This document shows, in pieces, positions 1-6,696 of a stretch of 34,888 bases of DNA; positions within the stretch are counted from its first letter, which is position 1; each line of letters begins with the position of its first letter. This DNA comes from Deltaproteobacteria bacterium (lineage in GTDB: Bacteria > Desulfobacterota > Desulfarculia > Adiutricales > JAFDHD01). The notes under the pieces are model-generated. The model saw only the letters and a program-made list of their open reading frames with translations, made no database searches and had not been told where the DNA came from. The stretch covers positions 1 through 34,888 of the forward strand of contig JAFDHD010000020.1 of assembly GCA_019308995.1 (NCBI GenBank). The letters are read 5' to 3'. The position numbers and the translations under genes were made by a program.

Positions 1-288
1 AAATTAACGGGCCAAGAATGCCGCGATGGCTTTGGATAAAAAAATGGCTGAGGTAACAACATTAGCGCTAACCAGTATCATGGGCGATCAATCTGCTGAA
101 GACATCTTTAACAGGCAAAACCTTGGCGCGCTGGCTGGCAAAAAAATACTGCATGCCCCTTTTGAAGCCGAACATTGGCATTCTCCCCTTATTTCTTATC
201 TTTTTCCACCCTCTCAATCTCACGCTTTATATACCATTCGGCCTTCCGGAGATCCTTGACCGTATCGGCATTCTTGGCCCGTTAATTT
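1..288. repeat. 23-bp perfect inverted repeat, arms 1-23 and 266-288
   Basis: Bases 1-23 are the exact reverse complement of bases 266-288, enclosing about 242 bp. The left arm begins at the first base of the window, so the repeat may continue outside it. No transposase is visible between the arms. The arms could be ends of a small mobile element, the scar of a local inversion, or an assembly effect at a contig end; the sequence does not decide. Confidence 0.75.
189..281 (-). pseudogene. Possible C-terminal remnant of a DUF3310-like phage protein
   Basis: On the minus strand, bases 281 down to a stop at 189-191 encode about 30 residues containing DLRKAEWYIKREIE, which resembles the C-terminal helix of DUF3310 phage proteins (pattern DLkKAxWYLxREIE). 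A stop codon at 282-284 closes the frame upstream and no start codon or SD is visible, so this is at best a fragment. It overlaps the right arm of the 23-bp inverted repeat, and the left arm encodes the same few residues (RAKNA) on the opposite strand. The family call rests on a short motif recognised by eye. Confidence 0.3.
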
Positions 289-445
289 AATTCACCGGAA
301 TTAAAAAAAATCGTTCGTGATAATTACTGTGCAGTTTTTGTGCCAGTATCTGAATGGGTTTAGGCGCTATTTAGGCGGGGTTTCAAAAGAAATTGGCTTA
401 AGAGCTAGGCAAATTTGACACCTTAGGCAAGAGTTTCCGGCTGGC
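289..445. other. Non-coding stretch downstream of the PilZ gene
   Basis: With bases 1-288 this makes more than 400 bases without an intact gene. No hairpin followed by a T-run was found to end the minus-strand PilZ transcript, and no promoter-like element was recognised. Confidence 0.4.
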
Positions 446-997
446 TTAAGGCTCTGTTTTCAGACTGCGGATCTCTTCGCGCTGTTTTTGGAAGATATAA
501 TGAACGATGGTGTCCTGGTCTTCAGGCAGGATGTCAATGAACTTTAATCCGAGCTGATATTTGACCTTTTTGGTATCTTGGTCTGTTTTGGATTTCGCCC
601 AGAGCACCTTGGCGGCTATGTCCATGATTCGCTGAGGCTGGTTGGGCAGCATGAGACCGATTTCGAGAAAGGCGCCTTGAGTAATTTTTTTTGCGGTGGT
701 GATACTCAGGCCGGTGGCAGAAATATCTGTCACCCGGCCTTGGTGGCGGTAATCCTTGCGGCCGATCTTTTCGCTCAACAGGCCGATGAGATAATTGAGC
801 TTCCTGTCCATTTGGATCAGGAAAGCCTCAAGCGGGTCATTTTCATTCAGTTCCAGACCTGGTTCGGGTTTTTTAAACATGGCGGAGACAGGACTTAAGG
901 TGCGCATATAGGAATCTGCGTCTTCAAGAATATTGAAACCCAGAGCGCTTCTTATGGGCACCCGGATTTCTACTCGGCTGTCTTGGTTTTCAGGCAT
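446..997 (-). CDS. PilZ domain protein, probable c-di-GMP receptor
   Basis: A 183-residue protein with a C-terminal PilZ barrel. An RxxxR motif is seen at residues 8-12 (RVEIR, followed by VPI) and the second c-di-GMP-binding motif, DISATG (D/NxSxxG), at 91-96. Between them lies a helical insert with the segment FLIQMDRKLNYLIGLL (about 59-74), an arrangement I recall from PilZ-like proteins of delta-proteobacteria; a second RxxxR (RKDYR, 80-84) sits just before the barrel, so which pair binds ligand is uncertain. The start lies inside the end of the upstream diguanylate cyclase gene (8-bp overlap), suggesting translational coupling. Inferred role: reading c-di-GMP to tune motility next to the flagellar genes. 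No transmembrane segment is seen. Confidence 0.85.
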   Translation of the reverse strand: MPENQDSRVEIRVPIRSALGFNILEDADSYMRTLSPVSAMFKKPEPGLELNENDPLEAFLIQMDRKLNYLIGLLSEKIGRKDYRHQGRVTDISATGLSITTAKKITQGAFLEIGLMLPNQPQRIMDIAAKVLWAKSKTDQDTKKVKYQLGLKFIDILPEDQDTIVHYIFQKQREEIRSLKTEP

Positions 998-2489
998 GAA
1001 CGGCTCCCTTTAACGGCGTCTTGATCATAAGATCCTCGACGGTACGAATGGTATTCCGGCCATCTTCCTTGGCCTGGTATAAGGCCCGGTCAGCCAGGCG
1101 GACCAGGTCGTCAGCCTGCCTGACATGGGAAACGTCACTGGCGGCCAGACCTTGGCTGATGGTCAGTCTCAGCGGGACTTCCCTGACGAGAATCGCGGTT
1201 TGAGATATCTTTTTTTGAATACGCTCTGCCAGGAGCAGGGCTTGATCTTGCGGAGTATCCGGGAGGATGACCGCGAACTCTTCCCCGCCGAACCTGGCCG
1301 GGATATCAGTCTCCCGGGCGCAATTGGCAATGATATGAGCCACGGTTTTAAGCACTTCGTCGCCAGTTTGATGTCCATAACGATCATTAACAGACTTGAA
1401 GTGGTCCAGGTCAATCATGAGTAGCGACATGGGTCTCTGGTGGCGCCGAACCCTTTTGTATTCCTGATGGAGGTTCTCCTCAAAGGCTCGGCGGTTAAAC
1501 AAGCCGGTTAAGGGGTCTCGTGTGGCCAGATGCAGGGCCGCTTCATGTTGGTGAGCGTTGTGCAAAGCTTGAGCTGCCTGCATGACCACGCTTTCAAGAA
1601 GCAGCCTTCGGTCATGGTCTGGTTTCGGTTTTTTTAAAAAATAAAGGGCCAGCAGGCCGTTTTTTTCTCCAGCCACAACCAGAGGCAGGACAATCTGATG
1701 CGGAGGACGCCGGGATAGGGGGCGGGCTGGCTTGATTGGCTGCGCCAGATGGTGAATTATATCTTCTGAAGAGAGGTCTCTTTCCATCTGAGGCATCAAT
1801 TCATCGGCCAGGCGGCTGGTCAGGGCTGGACTGAGGCGCCGGCTGGTATAAAAAGTCGCCTGATCCTGGGGCACGAAAGCAGATATGATAATGGTCAGAT
1901 CAGGCTTGACCAGCCAGGCTAAGGCTCGGGTCACCAGGTCGAGGATGGCCTGAGTTTTAAGGGTTGCGCTCAGATCGGTGCTCAATTCATAAAGAAACCG
2001 GATTTGTTTTGTCTTTTCATTGAGTGCGCCCCTTTCTTTGACCAGGAGCTCCTGGTTTTTTTTCAGCTCAAGATTGGCCGACTTCAGGTCGTGGGTCAGC
2101 TGAAGGATCTCGCGAAAGGCTTCTTTATTTTCCAGACCCATTTCGATTACCGGTTTCAGTTTCTCAAACTGCACAGGTTTTGACAGGCAGGCCAGGGCCC
2201 CTGCCATAATCCAGTTCATGGAATGATCCAGGTCAGCTTGCCGGGACATAACGATAATGAAACTATCCAAATTTCTGGCTTCAATTGCCTGGATTAGATC
2301 GGTTGGCGTCAAACCATTGACTGTTTCATCCAGAATAATCAAGGCTGGCTCCAGGTTTGAGAAGAGGTTCAAGGCGCTGTCCGCGTCGGCCGCAGAAAAC
2401 ACTTTAAACCCCTGGGCCCTAAGGACCTTGGCCAGATGATCCCTGTGGGAGTTTTCAGGGTCAACGATCAAGATTGAATCCTTTTTCAA
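990..2489 (-). CDS. Response regulator with GGDEF domain (diguanylate cyclase)
   Basis: A 499-residue cytoplasmic signalling protein. An N-terminal receiver domain (about 5-120) has the expected acidic residue (D10), phospho-acceptor D54 (IILD), S82 and K104 (LSKP). A coiled linker (about 130-165) leads to a GAF-like region (about 165-315), then a GGDEF domain (about 324-485) with DPLTGLFNRR at its start and the catalytic motif GGEEF at 401-405. An RxxD inhibitory site (RETD, 392-395) lies five residues before it, so product inhibition is likely. Predicted reaction: two GTP to c-di-GMP. It overlaps the PilZ gene by 8 bp, so producer and reader are co-expressed. No partner kinase is in the window. 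A promoter was not identified, but a 14-bp palindrome lies about 70 bp upstream. Confidence 0.93.
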   Translation of the reverse strand: MKKDSILIVDPENSHRDHLAKVLRAQGFKVFSAADADSALNLFSNLEPALIILDETVNGLTPTDLIQAIEARNLDSFIIVMSRQADLDHSMNWIMAGALACLSKPVQFEKLKPVIEMGLENKEAFREILQLTHDLKSANLELKKNQELLVKERGALNEKTKQIRFLYELSTDLSATLKTQAILDLVTRALAWLVKPDLTIIISAFVPQDQATFYTSRRLSPALTSRLADELMPQMERDLSSEDIIHHLAQPIKPARPLSRRPPHQIVLPLVVAGEKNGLLALYFLKKPKPDHDRRLLLESVVMQAAQALHNAHQHEAALHLATRDPLTGLFNRRAFEENLHQEYKRVRRHQRPMSLLMIDLDHFKSVNDRYGHQTGDEVLKTVAHIIANCARETDIPARFGGEEFAVILPDTPQDQALLLAERIQKKISQTAILVREVPLRLTISQGLAASDVSHVRQADDLVRLADRALYQAKEDGRNTIRTVEDLMIKTPLKGAVHA

Positions 2490-2831
2490 GGGAAAACTCC
2501 TCTATGCATTTTCTTCTTACCATAAAAGGAGCATTTTTTGTGCCAAATTTTAGCATCTATTTGAATCGATTCAAGGGTATAAAGTCGTCTCAATTGCCTC
2601 TGCCCGGCCGTTACGGAGGCAAAGGAACAGTTCCAGGCTCGGCAAGGAGGTAATATTAGAATTTGCATTAATAATCTGCATGTTAAAGGAAGACATGATT
2701 TGAGAAAACTTGATGAGGCAGGAACGGCTGATCAGGAGGCCGGACCCGCTTCAGAGCGTGCATCTGCTGGCGCTGGTCAAAACTGCCAATGTGGTGCTTG
2801 CCGCTCTAGGTGCGAGGTTCCCAGTGTTTTA
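2490..2831. other. Intergenic region upstream of the diguanylate cyclase gene
   Basis: About 340 bp between two minus-strand genes. It carries the perfect palindrome at 2561-2574 but no recognisable sigma-28 or sigma-54 element and no clear terminator for the GNAT gene. Short open frames here have no convincing SD or protein-like composition. Confidence 0.4.
2561..2574. promoter_or_regulatory. 14-bp perfect palindrome, possible operator
   Basis: TTGAATCGATTCAA is a perfect 14-bp palindrome 72 bp upstream of the start of the receiver-GGDEF gene. It could be a binding site for a dimeric regulator. A single 14-bp palindrome can also occur by chance, and no second copy was noticed in the window. 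Confidence 0.3.
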
Positions 2832-3641
2832 TTATACGCATAAATACCTCCCCAGGGTGCAATATTCTTTAAAGCCTATTTGGGAATAAACTCCCAGCCC
2901 TAGCTCAGATGCCTGCAGGACCCCGATGCGGTAGTTCATCTGCCGGGCTTCGAGCAGAGGAATCAGGGTCATGGCGGTGCCAATTCCCCGATGCCGGGCC
3001 TTCTTCATTGTCGCTATGTAATACAGGCCAGCCACACCGGCCCCTAAAAAGAGCGTGGCCGATGCCACAGGCTCTCCGTGCAGCCGGCCGACATAGTGCC
3101 GCCGCGGATGATTTTTCGTCAGGCCCAGGGCGGCGAAGTGATCGAAGAGGGCTTTGGCCACGAATTTTGGTAAGTTAAAGCCATTCTGAACCGCGCCGGT
3201 CCAGTGTTTTAAATCCTCTTCATTTTGGACATGTTCGATACTCAATCCTTCTGGCAGAGGCGGATTATCATTGAGCGTTTCCATGTCTAGGGCCATGCCA
3301 GGCTGCTCCCCGGCGAAGACAAGGCCGTGAGCTTGAAGATAATTTCCCAGGTCCGGAGGCTGAGAGCAGGGGCCGGTCCACCACATCATCGGTATGTTCC
3401 GGTACTTGAAATAGCTGATCGTCTCCTCGATTCTTTCATGAGCCGTGTCCTGAGAAAGTCGGGCGCACAGCACTCCATTAAAGATAGGGTATGGAATGCC
3501 CGTAAAAATCCAGGTCATGTCCGGGTCCGTGTGAAGTTCCGCTCCCTCTCCGCATCCGAAGCTGGTGTGTTCTTCGATCTGGTTGGCGTCAATGGCAGTA
3601 CACAAGGCGCCTGACGCTAAGTCTTTCAATATTTTATTCAT
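2832..3641 (-). CDS. GNAT family N-acetyltransferase
   Basis: A 269-residue protein with a C-terminal GNAT fold. The acetyl-CoA pyrophosphate-binding motif is visible as KARHRGIGTAMT at about residues 214-225 (RxxGxG/A type), preceded by the beta strand AGLYYIATM and followed by a SQIGFKEY segment (about 253-260) typical of the GNAT C terminus. The N-terminal half (about 1-125) is a less conserved region seen in longer, often two-part GNAT proteins. It transfers an acetyl group from acetyl-CoA to an unknown amine. It stands alone between the c-di-GMP pair and flaG, so a flagellar role is not shown; modification of an amino sugar for flagellin glycans is possible but is only conjecture. Confidence 0.85.
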   Translation of the reverse strand: MNKILKDLASGALCTAIDANQIEEHTSFGCGEGAELHTDPDMTWIFTGIPYPIFNGVLCARLSQDTAHERIEETISYFKYRNIPMMWWTGPCSQPPDLGNYLQAHGLVFAGEQPGMALDMETLNDNPPLPEGLSIEHVQNEEDLKHWTGAVQNGFNLPKFVAKALFDHFAALGLTKNHPRRHYVGRLHGEPVASATLFLGAGVAGLYYIATMKKARHRGIGTAMTLIPLLEARQMNYRIGVLQASELGLGVYSQIGFKEYCTLGRYLCV

Positions 3642-3883
3642 GCAACTGCCTTTCTAAAACCAGGCAAAGGCAAGGAGGGACCTAGACGGCATATCATGTT
3701 TAAGTCCCTGCTATTATAGCGCATGGTTCGATAATGTCCACGATTGTTCGCAAAATGGAATGAAGAAACTTAAGGGAGCTAAAGTCAAATTCAGGCAGAC
3801 ATGGCCTTGGAGCTAGGCTGGTATTTTTTTATGTAAATGAACCGTGGCTGAATTGGGCTGGTTAATTAAAAACAGTAGGTGTT

Positions 3884-4192
3884 TCAGACCGTGAGGTCAA
3901 TAACATGTTCGATCATCTGCTGCAATCGGGCGGCCACTTTCAGGCTCGCCTCAGGCGGAATGATCCTGATGATCTGCTGAGTCTCAATGTTGATCACCTT
4001 AATCACGGTTTTACCTGTGGCCTCATCCACTGAAAATTGCAGGCGGAAATTTGCTTGAAGGGCATATACCTCGAGCGTCGCGGTCATTTTGTCCCAGTTT
4101 TCGGCTTTAGCCTGAGGCCTGGGTTCTGATCGCGTTGCCTCTGCCGTCATATTCGGTCTGACGGAGTTGGTTATGGCTTGAATATCGTTCAC
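3884..4192 (-). CDS. flaG: FlaG family flagellar protein
   Basis: The C-terminal part (about residues 45-102) matches the FlaG family: LQFSVDEATGKTVIKVIN then a segment ending IIRIIPPEA, where family members typically read VDExTGxxVVKVID and IRQIPPEE. FlaG proteins affect filament length and usually sit by flagellin and fliD, as here. The frame is open from an ATG at 4225, but that codon lies right at the -10 element of a sigma-28-type promoter (4231-4257), before the expected transcription start. I therefore chose the GTG at 4192, preceded by an AGG-rich SD (GGATAAGG), giving 102 residues. The gene is divergent from flagellin 1. Confidence 0.85.
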   Translation of the reverse strand: MNDIQAITNSVRPNMTAEATRSEPRPQAKAENWDKMTATLEVYALQANFRLQFSVDEATGKTVIKVINIETQQIIRIIPPEASLKVAARLQQMIEHVIDLTV

Positions 4193-4230
4193 TTGCCTTA
4201 TCCTATAGGATACCCACCTGTTCATACCTC

Positions 4231-4257
4231 TTATCGGTCTTAATCACTTAGAACTTA
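4231..4257 (-). promoter_or_regulatory. Sigma-28 (FliA) type promoter of flaG
   Basis: Read on the minus strand: TAAGTTCT (4257-4250), 11-bp spacer, ACCGATAA (4238-4231). The enterobacterial FliA consensus is TAAAGTTT-N11-GCCGATAA. The expected start of transcription near 4223 gives a leader of about 30 nt before the GTG start of flaG. Confidence 0.75.
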
Positions 4258-4406
4258 ATTTTTTTCTTACTTAAATCTAAGAAAATTCAGCGTCTCTTTT
4301 AACCTCACGGGCCATGGTGGGCCGAGGATGCGAGATGGCATCCGGCTGGTCTGGTTAACGCTTCAGGCATGCTCTCAGAATAATGGCTAATCTTAGCCCT
4401 GGCGCT

Positions 4407-4433
4407 TAAGTTTCACGGCTTTATGGCCGATAA
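4407..4433 (+). promoter_or_regulatory. Sigma-28 (FliA) type promoter of flagellin 1
   Basis: TAAGTTTC (4407-4414), 11-bp spacer, GCCGATAA (4426-4433). The -10 octamer is identical to the FliA consensus. The expected transcription start near 4440 leaves a leader of about 160 nt, long enough for post-transcriptional control. Confidence 0.85.
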
Positions 4434-4553
4434 GAGCTTTGAAGCACGATCAGCAATTTATGGGAAAGAGGGAGGTGTGGAGTCAGGTGTGTCCATCGCT
4501 GATCACTGGCCTTTAATATGAATTAATATGAATTAGGCAAGGATGCCGAATTC

Positions 4554-4570
4554 TCTCGCCTTTGGCGGGA
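4554..4570 (+). promoter_or_regulatory. Leader hairpin just upstream of the flagellin 1 SD
   Basis: TCTCGCC (4554-4560) pairs with GGCGGGA (4564-4570), with a TTT loop, 14 nt before the SD GGAGGA. CsrA recognises GGA motifs, often in hairpin loops or at SD sites; the SD itself has two overlapping GGAs. Together with csrA-fliW in the same locus this suggests translational control, which is an inference. Confidence 0.35.
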
Positions 4571-4598
4571 AGACAAACCTTCATGGAGGAATTAAGTT

Positions 4599-6401
4599 AT
4601 GGGTTTAGTTATTAATCACAACCTGATGGCCATGAATGCGGCGCGCAACCTGACCACGATCTATAAATCGCTGGCCAAGTCAACAGCGGCCCTTTCTTCA
4701 GGTCTTCGGGTCATGTCTGCCGCGGATGACGCGGCTGGGCTGGCCGTCCGCGAACTGATGCGGGCCGACATTGCAGTGCTCAATCAGGGCATGAGAAACG
4801 CCAGTGACGCCATTTCCTTGATCCAGACGGCTGAAGGCGCGCTTGGCGTTGTTGATGAGAAGCTCATTCGTATGAGAGAGCTGGCCGAACAGGCCGCCAC
4901 CGGTACTTATACCACGTCCCAGCGAGCAATAATGAACTCCGAGTATCAGGCCATGGCCGCTGAGATTGACCGAATCGCCAGCGCCACGGATTTTAACAAT
5001 GTCAAGTTGTTAGATGGTTCTCTGGCGGCACTGCACGGTGGCAGTGGTCTGAAGATCCATTTCGGTACTGGAAATAGTTCGGCCGAGGACTACTACTATA
5101 TTAAGGTCGAGGACATGCGGGCCACGCCTACGACCGGACTGGGCGTCGGCACGACTGAAACAACGAATGTGGACGTCTGGTACAACGACAACGTTTACCT
5201 GGGTGCGGCCAACTGCGCTGTCTCCACCACGAACGGCTACCTCTTCTTTGCTTATGACTATGACGCCAGCCGCACCACCGGCTCGGCCGTGAGCACGGAA
5301 CTGGGGAACATCGTTGGTATGTACCAGGTTGCCAGCGCTGCAACCGAAAGCGGCGCTTTCGGCCTGAACGCCCTGGTGGACGCCATTAACCAGGGAACAG
5401 CCGCACGGGTGGCGATAAATTTTGATTACAGCGACCCGGTCCAGGCCGGTTCTTCCCTGGCCGAGGCCTTCAATATTACTTGTGCCGCTCCTATGCATTT
5501 TTCCATGGGCGATGTTAAGATCGCGTTATATCAGTCTGCTACTGATTTCGTGGATAGTGATGCAGACATCTCGATCGATGCAGGTACTCCTACGGTGGCT
5601 GATTTCATGGAGACGATCACCTCGGCCATCAATACGGCCGATGGCAATGTCTTTGCGGTCTGGGACAACACCTCGTCTGGAAACGCGGTCATGGTCTTTG
5701 CCAAGGAGGCTGGAGCGGCCGGAAACGGTTATCAGGCCTGGGAAGATGCTTCTGCTACTGGCGTGACCTTCAAGTTTATTGGCGATAATATTACTACGAC
5801 TTCAGCCGCCGGGGGAATCACAGAAGGAACGTTCTCAGGTGGCGGTGCGAGCTGGGTCACGGCCTCGGTCACCACGGATGATGACGGCCGCTATCGGCTC
5901 AGGATAGACGGTAATGCCACCGGCGCCGGTCATGACATGATGTTCTATGAAGCTGCGGATGCCACCGATTACAATGGCGGCGGAATTTGCGGGGCCAGTA
6001 CCTGGATCGGCGCTCTGACCGCGTACGACGACAGCGCCGCGAGCGAGTGGATCCAGCTCACCGACTCCAGCGGCGTGAGCGGATTCCTGAGCGATCCTGG
6101 TAAGACCATTCTTACCCAGTCTGCGGCTCAGCTGGCTTTGGGTCAAATTACCTTGGCTATCAATAGCAAAGACAACGCTCGCGCTAACCTGGGTGCTTTA
6201 CAAAACAGGCTGGAGAACACCATCACCCAGATCGCCATCCAGGCGGAGAACCTGCAGGCGGCCGAGTCACGTATTTCAGATATTGACGTGGCCCTGGAGA
6301 TGACTGAATTCACCAAAAACATGATCCTGGCCCAGGCGGCGACATCCATGCTGGCCCAGGCGAACGGCTTGGCCCAGTTGGCCCTCTCGGTGCTGGGTTA
6401 A
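4599..6401 (+). CDS. fliC: Flagellin 1
   Basis: A 600-residue flagellin. The N-terminal D0/D1 part (about 1-145) starts MGLVINHNLMAMNAARNL and has the SSGLRVMSAADDAAGLAV signature. The C-terminal D1/D0 part (about the last 100 residues) has ITQIAIQAENLQAAESRI and ends LAQLALSVLG. Between them lies a large variable region of about 350 residues, expected at the filament surface, so the protein is larger than a minimal flagellin (about 270 residues). It polymerises into the filament after export by the type III flagellar system. An SD GGAGG lies 9 nt before the ATG, a sigma-28 promoter at 4407-4433, and a terminator follows at 6455-6495. It is a close paralogue of flagellin 2 (21501-23288). The neighbouring glycosyltransferases suggest it is O-glycosylated. 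Confidence 0.97.
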   Translation: MGLVINHNLMAMNAARNLTTIYKSLAKSTAALSSGLRVMSAADDAAGLAVRELMRADIAVLNQGMRNASDAISLIQTAEGALGVVDEKLIRMRELAEQAATGTYTTSQRAIMNSEYQAMAAEIDRIASATDFNNVKLLDGSLAALHGGSGLKIHFGTGNSSAEDYYYIKVEDMRATPTTGLGVGTTETTNVDVWYNDNVYLGAANCAVSTTNGYLFFAYDYDASRTTGSAVSTELGNIVGMYQVASAATESGAFGLNALVDAINQGTAARVAINFDYSDPVQAGSSLAEAFNITCAAPMHFSMGDVKIALYQSATDFVDSDADISIDAGTPTVADFMETITSAINTADGNVFAVWDNTSSGNAVMVFAKEAGAAGNGYQAWEDASATGVTFKFIGDNITTTSAAGGITEGTFSGGGASWVTASVTTDDDGRYRLRIDGNATGAGHDMMFYEAADATDYNGGGICGASTWIGALTAYDDSAASEWIQLTDSSGVSGFLSDPGKTILTQSAAQLALGQITLAINSKDNARANLGALQNRLENTITQIAIQAENLQAAESRISDIDVALEMTEFTKNMILAQAATSMLAQANGLAQLALSVLG

Positions 6402-6454
6402 GGCTAGAAGAGGCTAAGAGAAGATCACCTGATCGAACTTTAACTCTCAACCGT

Positions 6455-6495
6455 CCGGGACGGGGGAAAATATTTCCCCGTCCCGGGCGCCTTTT
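6455..6495 (+). terminator. Rho-independent terminator after flagellin 1
   Basis: CCGGGACGGGG (6455-6465) pairs perfectly with CCCCGTCCCGG (6476-6486), extended by AAA/TTT inside, followed by GCGCC and four Ts (6492-6495). The very stable GC stem also would protect the flagellin mRNA 3' end. The T-run is short and slightly displaced. Confidence 0.7.
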
Positions 6496-6585
6496 CCCGC
6501 CGCCTCAGGAAAACACCAAAGGGTTCGACCCTTAATATATAATCAGTACAGTAAGTTAACCTGTTAATCACTGAGACTGCCTTTT

Positions 6586-6601
6586 TGGTACGGCCTTTGC
6601 T
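6586..6601 (+). promoter_or_regulatory. Sigma-54 type promoter of fliD-fliS
   Basis: TGGTAC (6586-6591), 5-bp spacer, TTGCT (6597-6601), matching TGGCAC-N5-TTGCW with one mismatch and the correct GG/GC spacing. The predicted transcription start, near 6613, lies about 85 bp before the fliD start. Confidence 0.7.
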
Positions 6602-6696
6602 CTATCAAGGCAAGAGAAAAGGCCTCTTTCCCATTCACAGTCAAAACTTGGCTGCAAGGGAGAAGACAGGGTTAATTTATAACTGCGGAGACGGTA

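Larger units (their letters stand above)
4226..4598. other. Divergent promoter region between flaG and flagellin 1
   Basis: About 370 bp holding sigma-28-type promoters on both strands (listed separately), a direct 10-bp tandem repeat AATATGAATT at 4515-4534, a leader hairpin at 4554-4570 and the flagellin SD GGAGGA at 4585-4590. No coding sequence is apparent. Confidence 0.6.
6402..6696. other. Intergenic region between flagellin 1 and fliD
   Basis: About 295 bp. It contains the terminator of flagellin 1 and a sigma-54-type promoter for fliD, listed separately. No gene is seen. Confidence 0.5.

Noticed and set aside
26-259. Open frame of 77 codons on the plus strand inside the inverted repeat
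   Set aside because: No good SD before the ATG, no recognisable domain, and it is antisense to a more protein-like phage remnant; it could still be part of a small mobile element.
2486-2668. Open frame of 60 codons on the minus strand before the diguanylate cyclase gene
   Set aside because: No SD or domain, and low-complexity cysteine- and lysine-rich content; it is more likely the promoter region.
4515-4534. Tandem repeat AATATGAATT x 2 in the flagellin 1 leader
   Set aside because: Two short AT-rich copies only; too little to call a repeat array or operator.
5010-5498. Long open frame antisense to flagellin 1
   Set aside because: It results from the codon bias of the flagellin gene on the other strand; no SD and no recognisable domain.
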